Assembly: GCA_002779605.1 (NCBI GenBank)
Contig: PEWE01000020.1
Coordinates: 1 to 64,000 of the forward strand
Reading direction: 5' to 3'
Source of the DNA: Zetaproteobacteria bacterium CG06_land_8_20_14_3_00_59_53
GTDB taxonomy: Bacteria > Pseudomonadota > Zetaproteobacteria > Mariprofundales > Mariprofundaceae
DNA length: 64,000 nucleotides
Under the pieces are notes generated by a model. It did not search any database and was not told the origin of the DNA. It was given only the letters and a program-made list of their open reading frames with translations. The position numbers were made by a program, and so were the translations under genes. Position 1 is the stretch's first letter; every line of letters begins with the position of its first letter. Positions 53,844 to 62,916 of this stretch are shown in pieces.

Positions 53844-56800
53844 TCAACCCTGCGGGGCGGGGGGCTCAGCCGGAGCCTGCTGGTCGTTGCCGAGGTTCAC
53901 CCTGGCTTCCTTGTTTACCGTGATGCCGAAGGAGGCGGATTTCACATCCTTCAGATCGCCGTTCTGCACGATGCGCGAAAGCTTGATATCCACCTTGTTC
54001 ACGCCCAGCGGAGCCTTGTCGCGGTTGATGGTCACCTTGCCGGTCACCGGATCGACCACGATGTACTCCGGCAGAGCCGAGCCATCGGCACGCGTGGCGG
54101 TGTAGATGATATCGCCGATATTCATGCTGCTGGCCGGCAGGAACACCTCGAAGCTGTCGGGCGAGAGCTGCGTGATCTGGCCGCGCAGCGCATCGGACAC
54201 ATTCAGGCTGTTGCGTTCGCCGGTCGGCTGTTGCGGTCCGCCGCGCCCGGTCTCGCCCGGTCTGGCCGGACCGGCCCCGCTAGGAGTGTTCAGCGCGGCG
54301 TTCAGGGTGTTCTGGGCCGCATTGACCTCGCCGCCCGGCTGGCCCGTGGTCTCGACGGTTTGCTCCGACAGACCGCCCGTCGCGGCAGTTGCCGCGCTGA
54401 TATCGATCTTCTGCGCGCCGACCTCGGCCAGCGATTGCTGCACGGTATCCATCACCGGCGTGCCGGCATCCACGGTACCGATATTGCCGCTGTCCGGGGC
54501 TGCAGTCTGGCCTGTCGGCGGGGTAATGCCGCCGGTGCCGGTCAGCAGCGTGGACGGATTCTGCGCCGATACATTGAAGCTCACCAGCTTCTCCGGGCTC
54601 ACATTGCCGGCGGCATCTGTTTGTTTTGCATGGATGGTGTGATCGCCGGAGGCGAGGGCCACATTGGCCAGCGACCAGATGCCGTTACCTGCCACGGTGG
54701 TCGTGCCCAGCAGGGTGACGCCGTCGGTGTCGTACACACGCATCGTGGCACCCGGTTCGCCGGTGCCGGTGATGTTGGTTGTGGTGCCGGTGAGCTTGGC
54801 GCCGTCAATCGGACCGGTGATGGCGGGTGCCACCGGTGCGGTCTGGTCGATGATCACGCTGCCTGTACCGTTGCTGGCATTCATTGCGGCATCCTTGGCG
54901 GTGGCGGTCACCGTATAAGCGCCCTCCGGCAGGGTCTGGCCTGAGGTTGCCAGATTCAGCGACCATGTATTGCCGCTGCTGGTCAGGGCTGGATCGGTAC
55001 CGAGGGTATAGGTGGTACCGTTCACTGTCACCGTGAAGCCGCCTGCATGATCGGCCGAATTGAAAGAGCCGGTGATGGTCGGCTGTGAGGATTGAGTGCT
55101 CAACGCGGTCACGGTCGGCGCGGTCGGTGCGATGGTGTCGGGCGTGCCGATGGTCAGGTCGGCGGTGGTGCTGTCGCTGGCGATATTGCCGGCGGCATCA
55201 ACGATCGAGGCGACCACATTGTAGGTGACGCCCTGCGACAGGCTCAGCGAGCCTGTAGCCGGTGTGGCGGTGGCCAGATCCAGACTCCAGGTATAGACCG
55301 TGTCCGGTTGCGGGGATGTTATGTTGGTCACCACGGTTGTGGACGGGGTCACGTTGTAGGTCGCGCCACCCACCGTGACGGTAAAGGTCTCGGCGGTTTC
55401 CGTGGTCAGACGGGCGGCGACCAGAGCGGGGACCGTGCCGGTGATGGTCGGGGTGGTGCTGAAGGTGGTCAGCGTGTTCACTGTCGGAGACACAAAGGCC
55501 GGGTCCGGTGGTGTCTCCGGAGTATTGGTATCGACAAACAGGATGCCCTGCGCGCCGATGCCGCCGGCCAGCGTGTTCGTCGTGACATTGCCGGCGCCGT
55601 CGGTGGTCACGGCATCGAAATCATAACCAGCGTCGAGCAGGGTGATCCCTGCTGTGGCAAAATTCATCGTCCAGGTATCGCCGACATTGGTAAAGCCCGG
55701 AGTTGTTCCGAGGGTCAGGGTACCACTGGGGAAGCCAGTCAGCTTGAAGCTGCCGCCATTGGTCAGAGCTGCCGATTCGAAAGTGCCGCTGATCGTCGGC
55801 TGGTTGTTGTTGGTGGTCACCGGTGAAAATATTGCCGCAGACGGAGCAACGGTATCCAGCGTATAGGCCTGAGAGGCGGTTGCGCCGTCATTACCGGTGC
55901 CATCGGTAACTTTCATAACAATCGAATCGGACCCTGTAGCCAGCGTTGCAGCAGTCCAAGAAACGGCTGTGCCGGTGGCCATGGCGGAAATATCCGTCCA
56001 TGACACTCCCCCATTCACCGAGCCCCAGAGGACTTCACCCACACCCAGCGGGACGCTCAGCGTGGCACCGATAGTCTGCGCTGCGGTCTTGGTGATGAAG
56101 TCGGCCGGTGTGCCGGTATCCGCGGAAATGGTGATGCCGCTGATTGTGGTGGTCGGAGCGACATTATCCACGGTCGGTCCGGTGGTGTCGGGCGTGGTGG
56201 TGCTGTTGCCGGCGTTATCTGTGACCGTCACCGCAACATTGGCGGTGGTTACATTGTCCAGCACGCCGGCAGCGAGTGTGTAGCTGGCCGTCCAGACACC
56301 GGCATTGTTGGTGGCAACTACATTGGAGCCGCCGCCAAAGGCGGAAAAGTCCATGGTCACCGCTGCTGTATCGGTATTATTGTCTCCGCCTGTGTCGGTC
56401 CACTGTACGGTGATGGCGTCGCCGATCTTGTAGGCACCGCCGGTGCCTGTGCCGGTCGAGGTGATGGCGATATTCGCGTCGGTCACAGTCGGGAGAACGG
56501 TATCGAGTGTCACATCCAGTGATCCGCCGGGCGTGCCGATATTGCCGGCGACATCGGTGACTACAGCGGTCATGGTTTTCACGCCGCTGGCGCCGAGCTC
56601 GCCGCTGGTTACGCTCAGATCAACAAATCCGTTGGTGTTCACATCTGTGCTATTGAGTACTTTGGTGACAGGTGTGGTCAGCGAGACGCCGCCGAGCAGC
56701 AGCTCGATGGTGTCGCCCACTGCCGCATTGGTGCCGGCCAGATTAACCCGGAAGGTGGGGGCGATCACGTTGGTCAGGTTATCGCTCGAGGAAATTCCGC

Positions 56801-59800
56801 TGTCGCTGGCTGCAGCCAGATCCACCGGGGTTGTGGGGGCTGCCGGTGCTGCTGTATCGAGCACATAGGCCTGAGAGATGGCTGTGCCGGGGTTGCCCGC
56901 AGCATCGGTGACGCGCACCTGCATGGTGTCGCTTCCGCCCAGAGTCTGGCCTGCAAGCGACCATGTGCTTTGCCCGATGACATTGGTGGCGGTGGTCCAT
57001 GTATTGCCGTTATCCAGCGATACCTGCACGATTTCGCCGGTCTGCGTCACGCCGCTCAGTGTGCCGGAGATGGTTTGCGCGGCGGTCTTGGTGATGAAGT
57101 CGTCCGGCGTGCCGGTATCGGCCGAGAATGTCTTGCTTGTGACCGTTAATGCCGGGGCGACAGTATCAATGACCAGAGACTGGGCGGAGGAGGTTGTTGC
57201 GGCAGTCAGCGGATTGGCATCGGCGAAGATGCCGATCTTGAAGGGAATGGTGCCGTCGCCAAGCGTTCCGATGTCCGTGCCTGTTGTCCATGTGGTGCCA
57301 AGGCCGGGCTGGGTGGTCAGTTTGATCCAGGAGGTGCCGTTATCGACGCTGTAGCGAAGCTCCTGCGAGCCGGTCAGCGCCTGCGACAGCGTACCGGAGA
57401 CAGTCGGGGTATTGTCATTGGTCAGGTAATCCGTGTCGCTTGTTCCTGAATCGATGCTCACGGCGGTAATGGATGCCGATGCGCCGGTGGTGAGGGTTAC
57501 GTCGATGGAACTGGTAACGCTCAGTGCACCGCCGCCCCCCTGTGCGCCGGCATTCTGGTCGTTGAACACGGCATCCAGAGTAATCGTGCCCGAGGTGGCT
57601 GTGTTGTTGTCGTAGGCGATCTGGGTGAGAACCTCATTGACCAGTGTCTGAGTGGCGTTGCTGTTAAAAGTCAGCACCAGCGTACCACCTGAATTGGTGG
57701 TTACCGTGCCGACGGTTGTACCTCCGACAGTCAGGTTGCCGGTTTCGGTAAGTGCCGCCAGCGTGCCGCCGGTTTTGGCGCTGAATTCATCCTGCACGCT
57801 GGCACCTCCCTGACGGGCGATGGTCAGGGTCGAGCCGTTGTAGTTAATGGCGGCATTGAGTTCGACATCGGCAATCACTGCGCTGTTATCGAGTACTTCC
57901 GGTGAGCCGACACTGACCGATGCCGTTGGCGCAAGGGTCATGGTCGGGGCATCGTTGGTGCCTGCGACGGTGATGGTTGAGGCGATGGCCGGGTTGCTGG
58001 TCTGCGAGCCGCCGGTATCGCGCAGGCTGGTGATGGTTGCCACGCGCGATGCATTGGCAGTCGGCACCTGACTCTGGTTCTCATAGGTGATGCCGTTGAC
58101 CAGCGTGTTCATCGCGGTCGTGCTGATGCCGCCGGATTTGGAAACAGTGATGGTGGCTGTGGACCCTGAGACCGAGACAGAAGCTGTCATGCCGTTGGTG
58201 GCCGTGGGGACGCTGTTGCCGTCGGTCAGCGTCACAGCCGAGCCGTCGATGTTCACCACTTCACTGGAACCATCGGACAGATTGCCGATGGTGAAAATCA
58301 TCTGATCCACGCTCTCTCCGGTCTCAACGGTGCTGATGTTGCTGCCGGAGAAGAGTGCCACTGCCGTGCCTGTCGCCGTGCCCGCCCCTTCGGTGAAGGT
58401 CGGGTTGGTGCCTGTCAGGGTGGTCGCTGTCGGAGCGTCGTTCACCGCGGTGATGTTCACCGTGGAGGCGATGCTCACTGCGGTGGTATCCACGCCGCCA
58501 TTGGTCGTGCCGCCGGTATCGCGGATGGAGGTCAGCGTGGCGGTGCGTGTGGAAAAGGATGCTGTCGGGTCGGTGCTGGTGCTGCGGTACCTGATGCCGT
58601 CGACCAGACTGTTCATATCGGTTGCCGCCAGACCGCCCCCGGCTACGCTCAGGGTGACCGTCGCAGTACCGCCTGCCGTGCTGACTGCAACCGTTAGTGT
58701 CTTGGTGGCGAAGGTGCCGGCGGATACGCCTGATTGGGCGTTGGTCATGTTGACCCAGGTGGTGCCGCCATCGAAGCTGATCTCATCGGTGCCGCCGGTG
58801 CCGACATTGCTCAGCGTCATGACAAGCTGATCGAGGCTTTGGCCGGTATCGCCCGTGCCGATACCCGAAGCGGCGGCGCTGAACAGCACCGAACCGACCG
58901 TGTTACCCTCGGTGTAGCCCGGGTCCACCCCGGTGGCGGTCAGTGTCGGCGCGTCGTTCACCGCGGTGACCGGATTGTCCACGGTGATGATAGTGGCGGA
59001 ATAGGGTGATGGACCGGTTCCTGCGGTGGATGCGCCTCCCTTGGTGATGTCCACGCCGGTGGTGCCGTTGGCGATGCCGTCGGTGCCATCCCAGCCGCGG
59101 AAGGTAAGGGCGTTAACGGTGCCGTTCACGTTGGCATCCGGCTTGTAGTAGAGCAGGTTGTTGGCGTTGTTGGTAAGTACGATGGCACTGGTGTCGGAGA
59201 GCGTGCTGGCATTGATGGCGCTGCTCCATGTGCTGCCGCCATTGGTGGAGAAATACAGTGTGCCGGAGGTGATCCCGCGGATCGCCAGGCCGCTCGAGCC
59301 CACGGTATCACCATCGGTGATGGCACCGAGCAGTGAGGAGACGGCTGTGCTGCCGCTCGGCGAACCGTTGCTTGGCGGGGCTGCGTCCTCGAGAATGGCT
59401 GTCATCGCCACATTCGCCGAACTGCTGAAGGTCGGCGAGGTGTTGTCCCAGTCCGAGGTGGTGACGTTGAAAGTGAAGCCGACCAGCGTGCCGTTCTGCG
59501 GACCGTTCGTATTGCCCGAGGAATCGGCGGCGACGGTGGTGTCCAGGCCGCCGGCCTGATCCATCTTCCAGTAGCCCACCAGGCTGTTGAAGTTCTCAGC
59601 GGTCAGGTGGTTATTCGAGAGGTCGGCGATCTGGCCAGCACTGCCACCGGTTTCGGAAGCCAGCTGAACATCGGTGGTGGCGGCGATGTCGGTGGCGCTG
59701 CGGTTGATGTTCCACAGGCGGACCTCGTCGATTTGGCCGCTGAAGAAGTTCTGCCGCGTGCCGTTACCATCGATGACGCGTGCTCCGATGTTCACCGGCT

Positions 59801-61085
59801 GCGCCTGCATGGCCACGGTGTTGGCCGCCACATCTGTACCGGTCGTGGTATTGGCCACGCCGTCGATGTAGATCTGTGCAGAGGTGCCATTGCGTGCGAC
59901 GGAGATGTGGTGCCAGACGCCGGTATTCAGGTTGGATGCGCTGGTGAACTTGGAGAAGCTCACGGCGATATCATTATTGTTCTTGTACTGGAACAGAATC
60001 TTGCCGGTACTCTGGATGAGCAGTTCCCAGGTGGCGCCGGTCGATACACCTGTACTGTAGGCGGCGGAGGCCACGCTCATCACGCCCGCGGCGGGCAGGG
60101 TGTCGATCTTCACCCATGCCTCGATGGTCATATTGGCCGTGCTGGTACCGAGCATCTTGCTGCCGTCGGCGATGGTTACATAGTTATCGGTACCATTGAA
60201 GATCAGGTTGGTACCCAGTGCGCCGGTGGTGTCGGTCGGGTGGGTGGCCAGGGTTTCCTTGAATTGCTCCCGCCCGTGCACGGTGAGCGCCACATCTGAT
60301 TCGATATGGCCGACCACCTTCTCCAGCACCCAGTCGCCGCCCTGCGAGGCTTCGCCCGTTAAGTCCGTGGAGGCAGCCACATCGGCCTGCGTGAGTTCGG
60401 AGAGGATGCGCACGAAATCCGCACCTTTGGCACCCTCGGCCACATCGCAGCCGTAGATCAGGATGTCGGCGGCATTGGTCATGTGCGAGGCCCATGCCTT
60501 CAGGTATTTCTGGTATTTCTGGATGTTGTCGATGGACAGCTCGCCATGGCCTAGCTGGATGCGGCCGGCATCGCCGTGCGAGAAGATATGCACGGCATCC
60601 ACATTCTGCATGCGCGAGAGCACGCGGGTGATCTGCACCACGCCGTCGCGGTTCGGGGAAAGCACCACCACCTGACGGTTCGGGGTGGCCTTGCCCAGAA
60701 GTTCCTTGAGATTATCGGTGCGCGAATCCACGAAGATGACCTCGCGGCGTATCTGCTCGCGGCCCATCGGGGCCAGTGCCTTGAAGATATCCTTGTCCAC
60801 CTGCCTGGCTTCGATGTGTGGGGTGGTGCCGTCGTGGCTGACGGCATCGGCGACCTTGGCTGCGGTATCGGCGAGGGCGGCATCCAGCAGAATGCGCGGC
60901 TCCAGTGCAAGCATCGAACCGCCCGCGGCGGTTTTCATCGGATTCTTGGCGGCACGGGGCTTTGTGTCTCCCTTGTTACCGGTTTTGCTCGCTGCTGGTT
61001 TCTCTTGCCTTGCCACGATACCGTACCTCCAGTTGCTACCGGTGATATGCATTCTGCTGGCACGGGCCGTGAACAGAGTGCTCAT
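53844..61085 (-). CDS. Giant surface protein: LEPR motif, DUF4347, LamG-like and Ig-like repeats
   Basis: This 2413-residue protein starts with a basic stretch and the LEPR-XLL motif (LALEPRILLDAA, residues 59-70), a mark of large exported surface proteins. DUF4347 follows (about 115-255), with AVHIFSHGDAG (His170) and ILIYGCDVAEG (Cys213); Cys213 is the only cysteine I find in the whole protein. A LamG-like domain spans about 292-510 (FNGTDNYVTIADG, WHHISVARNGTSAQIYIDG, QIDEVRLWNI). Then come about 1500 residues of Thr/Gly/Ala-rich Ig-like or cadherin-like repeats, several with GNTWT or AAGN motifs, and a unique C-terminal region (about 2170-2413) with a final Ig-like fold and a Pro-rich tail. 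No RTX nonapeptides are seen, and no secretion genes lie nearby. AGGAG directly abuts ATG 61085; ATG 61052 or 60938 could be the real start. Likely an adhesin or stalk/biofilm component. Confidence 0.82.
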   Translation of the reverse strand: MSTLFTARASRMHITGSNWRYGIVARQEKPAASKTGNKGDTKPRAAKNPMKTAAGGSMLALEPRILLDAALADTAAKVADAVSHDGTTPHIEARQVDKDIFKALAPMGREQIRREVIFVDSRTDNLKELLGKATPNRQVVVLSPNRDGVVQITRVLSRMQNVDAVHIFSHGDAGRIQLGHGELSIDNIQKYQKYLKAWASHMTNAADILIYGCDVAEGAKGADFVRILSELTQADVAASTDLTGEASQGGDWVLEKVVGHIESDVALTVHGREQFKETLATHPTDTTGALGTNLIFNGTDNYVTIADGSKMLGTSTANMTIEAWVKIDTLPAAGVMSVASAAYSTGVSTGATWELLIQSTGKILFQYKNNNDIAVSFSKFTSASNLNTGVWHHISVARNGTSAQIYIDGVANTTTGTDVAANTVAMQAQPVNIGARVIDGNGTRQNFFSGQIDEVRLWNINRSATDIAATTDVQLASETGGSAGQIADLSNNHLTAENFNSLVGYWKMDQAGGLDTTVAADSSGNTNGPQNGTLVGFTFNVTTSDWDNTSPTFSSSANVAMTAILEDAAPPSNGSPSGSTAVSSLLGAITDGDTVGSSGLAIRGITSGTLYFSTNGGSTWSSAINASTLSDTSAIVLTNNANNLLYYKPDANVNGTVNALTFRGWDGTDGIANGTTGVDITKGGASTAGTGPSPYSATIITVDNPVTAVNDAPTLTATGVDPGYTEGNTVGSVLFSAAASGIGTGDTGQSLDQLVMTLSNVGTGGTDEISFDGGTTWVNMTNAQSGVSAGTFATKTLTVAVSTAGGTATVTLSVAGGGLAATDMNSLVDGIRYRSTSTDPTASFSTRTATLTSIRDTGGTTNGGVDTTAVSIASTVNITAVNDAPTATTLTGTNPTFTEGAGTATGTAVALFSGSNISTVETGESVDQMIFTIGNLSDGSSEVVNIDGSAVTLTDGNSVPTATNGMTASVSVSGSTATITVSKSGGISTTAMNTLVNGITYENQSQVPTANASRVATITSLRDTGGSQTSNPAIASTITVAGTNDAPTMTLAPTASVSVGSPEVLDNSAVIADVELNAAINYNGSTLTIARQGGASVQDEFSAKTGGTLAALTETGNLTVGGTTVGTVTTNSGGTLVLTFNSNATQTLVNEVLTQIAYDNNTATSGTITLDAVFNDQNAGAQGGGGALSVTSSIDVTLTTGASASITAVSIDSGTSDTDYLTNDNTPTVSGTLSQALTGSQELRYSVDNGTSWIKLTTQPGLGTTWTTGTDIGTLGDGTIPFKIGIFADANPLTAATTSSAQSLVIDTVAPALTVTSKTFSADTGTPDDFITKTAAQTISGTLSGVTQTGEIVQVSLDNGNTWTTATNVIGQSTWSLAGQTLGGSDTMQVRVTDAAGNPGTAISQAYVLDTAAPAAPTTPVDLAAASDSGISSSDNLTNVIAPTFRVNLAGTNAAVGDTIELLLGGVSLTTPVTKVLNSTDVNTNGFVDLSVTSGELGASGVKTMTAVVTDVAGNIGTPGGSLDVTLDTVLPTVTDANIAITSTGTGTGGAYKIGDAITVQWTDTGGDNNTDTAAVTMDFSAFGGGSNVVATNNAGVWTASYTLAAGVLDNVTTANVAVTVTDNAGNSTTTPDTTGPTVDNVAPTTTISGITISADTGTPADFITKTAAQTIGATLSVPLGVGEVLWGSVNGGVSWTDISAMATGTAVSWTAATLATGSDSIVMKVTDGTGNDGATASQAYTLDTVAPSAAIFSPVTTNNNQPTISGTFESAALTNGGSFKLTGFPSGTLTLGTTPGFTNVGDTWTMNFATAGITLLDAGYDFDAVTTDGAGNVTTNTLAGGIGAQGILFVDTNTPETPPDPAFVSPTVNTLTTFSTTPTITGTVPALVAARLTTETAETFTVTVGGATYNVTPSTTVVTNITSPQPDTVYTWSLDLATATPATGSLSLSQGVTYNVVASIVDAAGNIASDSTTADLTIGTPDTIAPTAPTVTALSTQSSQPTITGSFNSADHAGGFTVTVNGTTYTLGTDPALTSSGNTWSLNLATSGQTLPEGAYTVTATAKDAAMNASNGTGSVIIDQTAPVAPAITGPIDGAKLTGTTTNITGTGEPGATMRVYDTDGVTLLGTTTVAGNGIWSLANVALASGDHTIHAKQTDAAGNVSPEKLVSFNVSAQNPSTLLTGTGGITPPTGQTAAPDSGNIGTVDAGTPVMDTVQQSLAEVGAQKIDISAATAATGGLSEQTVETTGQPGGEVNAAQNTLNAALNTPSGAGPARPGETGRGGPQQPTGERNSLNVSDALRGQITQLSPDSFEVFLPASSMNIGDIIYTATRADGSALPEYIVVDPVTGKVTINRDKAPLGVNKVDIKLSRIVQNGDLKDVKSASFGITVNKEARVNLGNDQQAPAEPPAPQG

Positions 61086-61205
61086 CTCCTATCGGCAGAC
61101 TTGGCCGGAACTGAATTTCTGTCAATGTAATGATAGTTTAGGACAATATAACTTTGGTTATAGGTGAACGCTTGCAGCAGGCGATGGCCGGGGTCGAAAG
61201 AGGAA

Positions 61206-61232
61206 CAGGCGGCCCCATGACGGGACCGCCTG
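61206..61232 (-). terminator. Hairpin between the giant gene and the DUF2892 gene
   Basis: CAGGCGGCCCC (61206-61216) pairs with GGGACCGCCTG (61222-61232) with one mismatch. It lies just downstream of the minus-strand DUF2892 gene. The following tract on that strand (TTCCTCTTT) is only moderately T-rich; on the plus strand CTTTTAC follows. Confidence 0.5.
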
Positions 61233-61265
61233 CTTTTACAGCCTGAGAAAGGGGAGGGGGGGATC

Positions 61266-61460
61266 TCAGGCTGCGGTTTTCTTGCAGGTGCTGATGCCGA
61301 GCAACGGGTAAAGCGGGCAGAAGCTGATCAAAGCGGTGGCCAGAGCCACTACGCCAAGCCAGGTCCATGGGGTGCCGATACCCATCACAGCCAGCACAAT
61401 CAACGCCACGCCGGCTACGCCCCTCAAAATTCTATCGATACCGCCAACATTTGCTTTCAT
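61266..61460 (-). CDS. DUF2892 small membrane protein
   Basis: This 64-residue protein begins MKANVGGIDRILRGVAGVALI, has two hydrophobic helices and ends LYPLLGISTCKK, the full DUF2892 pattern (also called the YgaP transmembrane domain). CPLYPLLGISTC places two conserved cysteines at the membrane exit. Stand-alone members are common next to rhodaneses or sulfur-responsive regulators; function unproven. GGAGAGG lies 6 nt before the ATG. A regulator gene lies 160 nt upstream on the same strand. Confidence 0.88.
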   Translation of the reverse strand: MKANVGGIDRILRGVAGVALIVLAVMGIGTPWTWLGVVALATALISFCPLYPLLGISTCKKTAA

Positions 61461-61522
61461 GTTTCCTCTCCTTGGAATGATGTCCCGGCCGGTATGTTTG
61501 CCGCCGAATATGCGTGGACTGT

Positions 61523-61552
61523 AATATAATAATCCATCGAATACCGTAACAA
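61523..61552 (-). promoter_or_regulatory. Promoter for the DUF2892 gene
   Basis: On the minus strand TTGTTA (61547-61552) and TATATT (61523-61528) are spaced by 18 bp. A near-palindrome GTGAC-TTT-GTTAC covers the -35 element and could be an operator for the neighbouring Crp/Fnr protein. Confidence 0.45.
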
Positions 61553-61619
61553 AGTCACATAATCGGCTAAGGAAAATTCCCTGTGTGCTTGCGGATTAGG
61601 CTTGCCGGGCAGCTGTTCC

Positions 61620-62276
61620 CTACACTTGATGCGCAGCCAGGGCTCGCAGTTCGGCAAGGTGCGGCAGGGCGACCACGCCGCGACCGAGGCCGACCAGTCC
61701 GCGCCGTTCGAAATCCTTCAGCAGGCGGCTGATCACCTCGCGTGCCGTGCCCAGCTCCGTGGCCAGTTGCTGGTGGGTCAGATGCAGTTCGCCGCTGCCG
61801 TTGTCCAGCTCCAGCAGGCGTCTGGCCAGCCGCACATCCATGCGACCGAAGGCCACATCCTCGATCAGTGCCATCAGGTCGGCGACGCGTTCGCTGATCA
61901 TGGAAAGCACGAAGCGGCGGAATGAGGTATCGGCAAGCAGGGCGTCCAGCCGGTTCGGGGCGAGCAGCGCGAGTTCGGTCTCCTCTTCGGCCACGCCCTC
62001 GGCCGGATAGGCGCGTCCGCCGAGCAGGCAGGAGGTGGTCAGCATGCAGGTCTGCCCGTCCTCCACTCGATACAGCACGATCTCGCGTCCTTCCTGGTCC
62101 ATCTTCTGCACGCGCACCGAGCCGCCCAGCACAAACACATAGCCCCGACAGACATCGCCATCGCGGAACAGCACCGTGCCGGCAGGCACCTTCATCGGCT
62201 GCAGGCCTTCCAGTTCATCGCGGACAGCGGCGGGCAGGCGCGTCAGGTCCGGAAATGCTTTGCTCAAAGCTCCCAT
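61620..62276 (-). CDS. Crp/Fnr-family transcription regulator with a cysteine cluster
   Basis: This 218-residue protein has a cyclic-nucleotide-type beta-barrel (LFRDGDVCRGYVFVLGGSVRVQ), a long dimer helix (FRRFVLSMISERVADLMALIEDV) and a winged helix-turn-helix (LTHQQLATELGTAREVISRLLKDFERRGLV). It lacks the N-terminal iron-sulfur cysteines of FNR and the cAMP-contact motif, but has Cys43, Cys77 and Cys83 (GQTCMLTTSCLLGG) in the sensor barrel. It probably senses a redox, sulfur or metal signal and may control the DUF2892 gene downstream. ATG 62276 has GGGGG 8 nt upstream; the longer frame from 62408 has no SD and overlaps ampD. Confidence 0.88.
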   Translation of the reverse strand: MGALSKAFPDLTRLPAAVRDELEGLQPMKVPAGTVLFRDGDVCRGYVFVLGGSVRVQKMDQEGREIVLYRVEDGQTCMLTTSCLLGGRAYPAEGVAEEETELALLAPNRLDALLADTSFRRFVLSMISERVADLMALIEDVAFGRMDVRLARRLLELDNGSGELHLTHQQLATELGTAREVISRLLKDFERRGLVGLGRGVVALPHLAELRALAAHQV

Positions 62277-62292
62277 GCGTGTTCCCCCTTTT

Positions 62293-62853
62293 TCATGCAG
62301 TTTCGAATGTGATATTGCGGATGCGTGCCAGCGAGCGATGGAACCTCTGCCATTGCCACTGTCTGCCCGGATCCCATTTGCGTCCGGGCGCCACATCCTG
62401 ATGGCCAACGATGCGCTCTGCGGTGATCGATGGATAGCGCAGCATCAGCGCGCGGCACAGGCGCGCGGTCTCGCGGTATTGTTCTGATGTGAAGGCATGC
62501 GCTTCATCGCCCAGCATCTCGATGCCGATGGCAAAATCGTTGCAGTGCTCACGGCCTTCCCAGAGCGATTTTCCGGCATGCCAGGCACGCGCATCGGTCG
62601 GCACGAACTGCGTGATATGTCCGCTGCGGTCCACCACGAAGTGTGCGGAAACGCGAAGGCCTTCAAGGCTTTTGAATGAGGGGTGCGCCGAGGTGTCCAG
62701 TGTTCCGCTGAACAGCGCCTCGACATGCGTCATGCCGAATTCGCCGGGCGGCAGGCTGATGGCATGCAGCACGATCAGGTCAACACCTGTCCGCGCCGGG
62801 CGCGCATCCTGATGTGGCGATGCGATGAAGCGGATCGGGCGGGGCGCGGACAT
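62293..62853 (-). CDS. ampD: 1,6-anhydro-N-acetylmuramyl-L-alanine amidase
   Basis: This 186-residue zinc amidase recycles cell-wall muropeptides in the cytosol. It shows LIVLHAISLPPGEFG with the first zinc His, VSAHFVVDRSGHITQFV, ARAWHAGKS, IGIEMLGDE and VGHQDVAPGRKWDPG with the second His and the Asp ligand. The length is that of AmpD. No SD is evident before ATG 62853. It precedes the Crp/Fnr gene by 16 nt and diverges from the desaturase-type gene. Confidence 0.94.
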   Translation of the reverse strand: MSAPRPIRFIASPHQDARPARTGVDLIVLHAISLPPGEFGMTHVEALFSGTLDTSAHPSFKSLEGLRVSAHFVVDRSGHITQFVPTDARAWHAGKSLWEGREHCNDFAIGIEMLGDEAHAFTSEQYRETARLCRALMLRYPSITAERIVGHQDVAPGRKWDPGRQWQWQRFHRSLARIRNITFETA

Positions 62854-62916
62854 TGGCCAATGATGCGGGGCGGAGCTGCCGCTTGGCAAGGATAAAGGGG
62901 GGGCTAGTCTGGCGCC

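Noticed and set aside
53844-61085. The giant gene as a type I-secreted RTX toxin
   Set aside because: No GGXGXDXUX repeats and no toxin domain are visible; the repeats are Ig-like.
54106-61167. Many plus-strand frames of 60-245 codons across the giant gene
   Set aside because: They are antisense shadows of a GC-rich repetitive gene: no SDs, no family motifs, and Thr/Gly-rich repeats on the other strand explain their openness.
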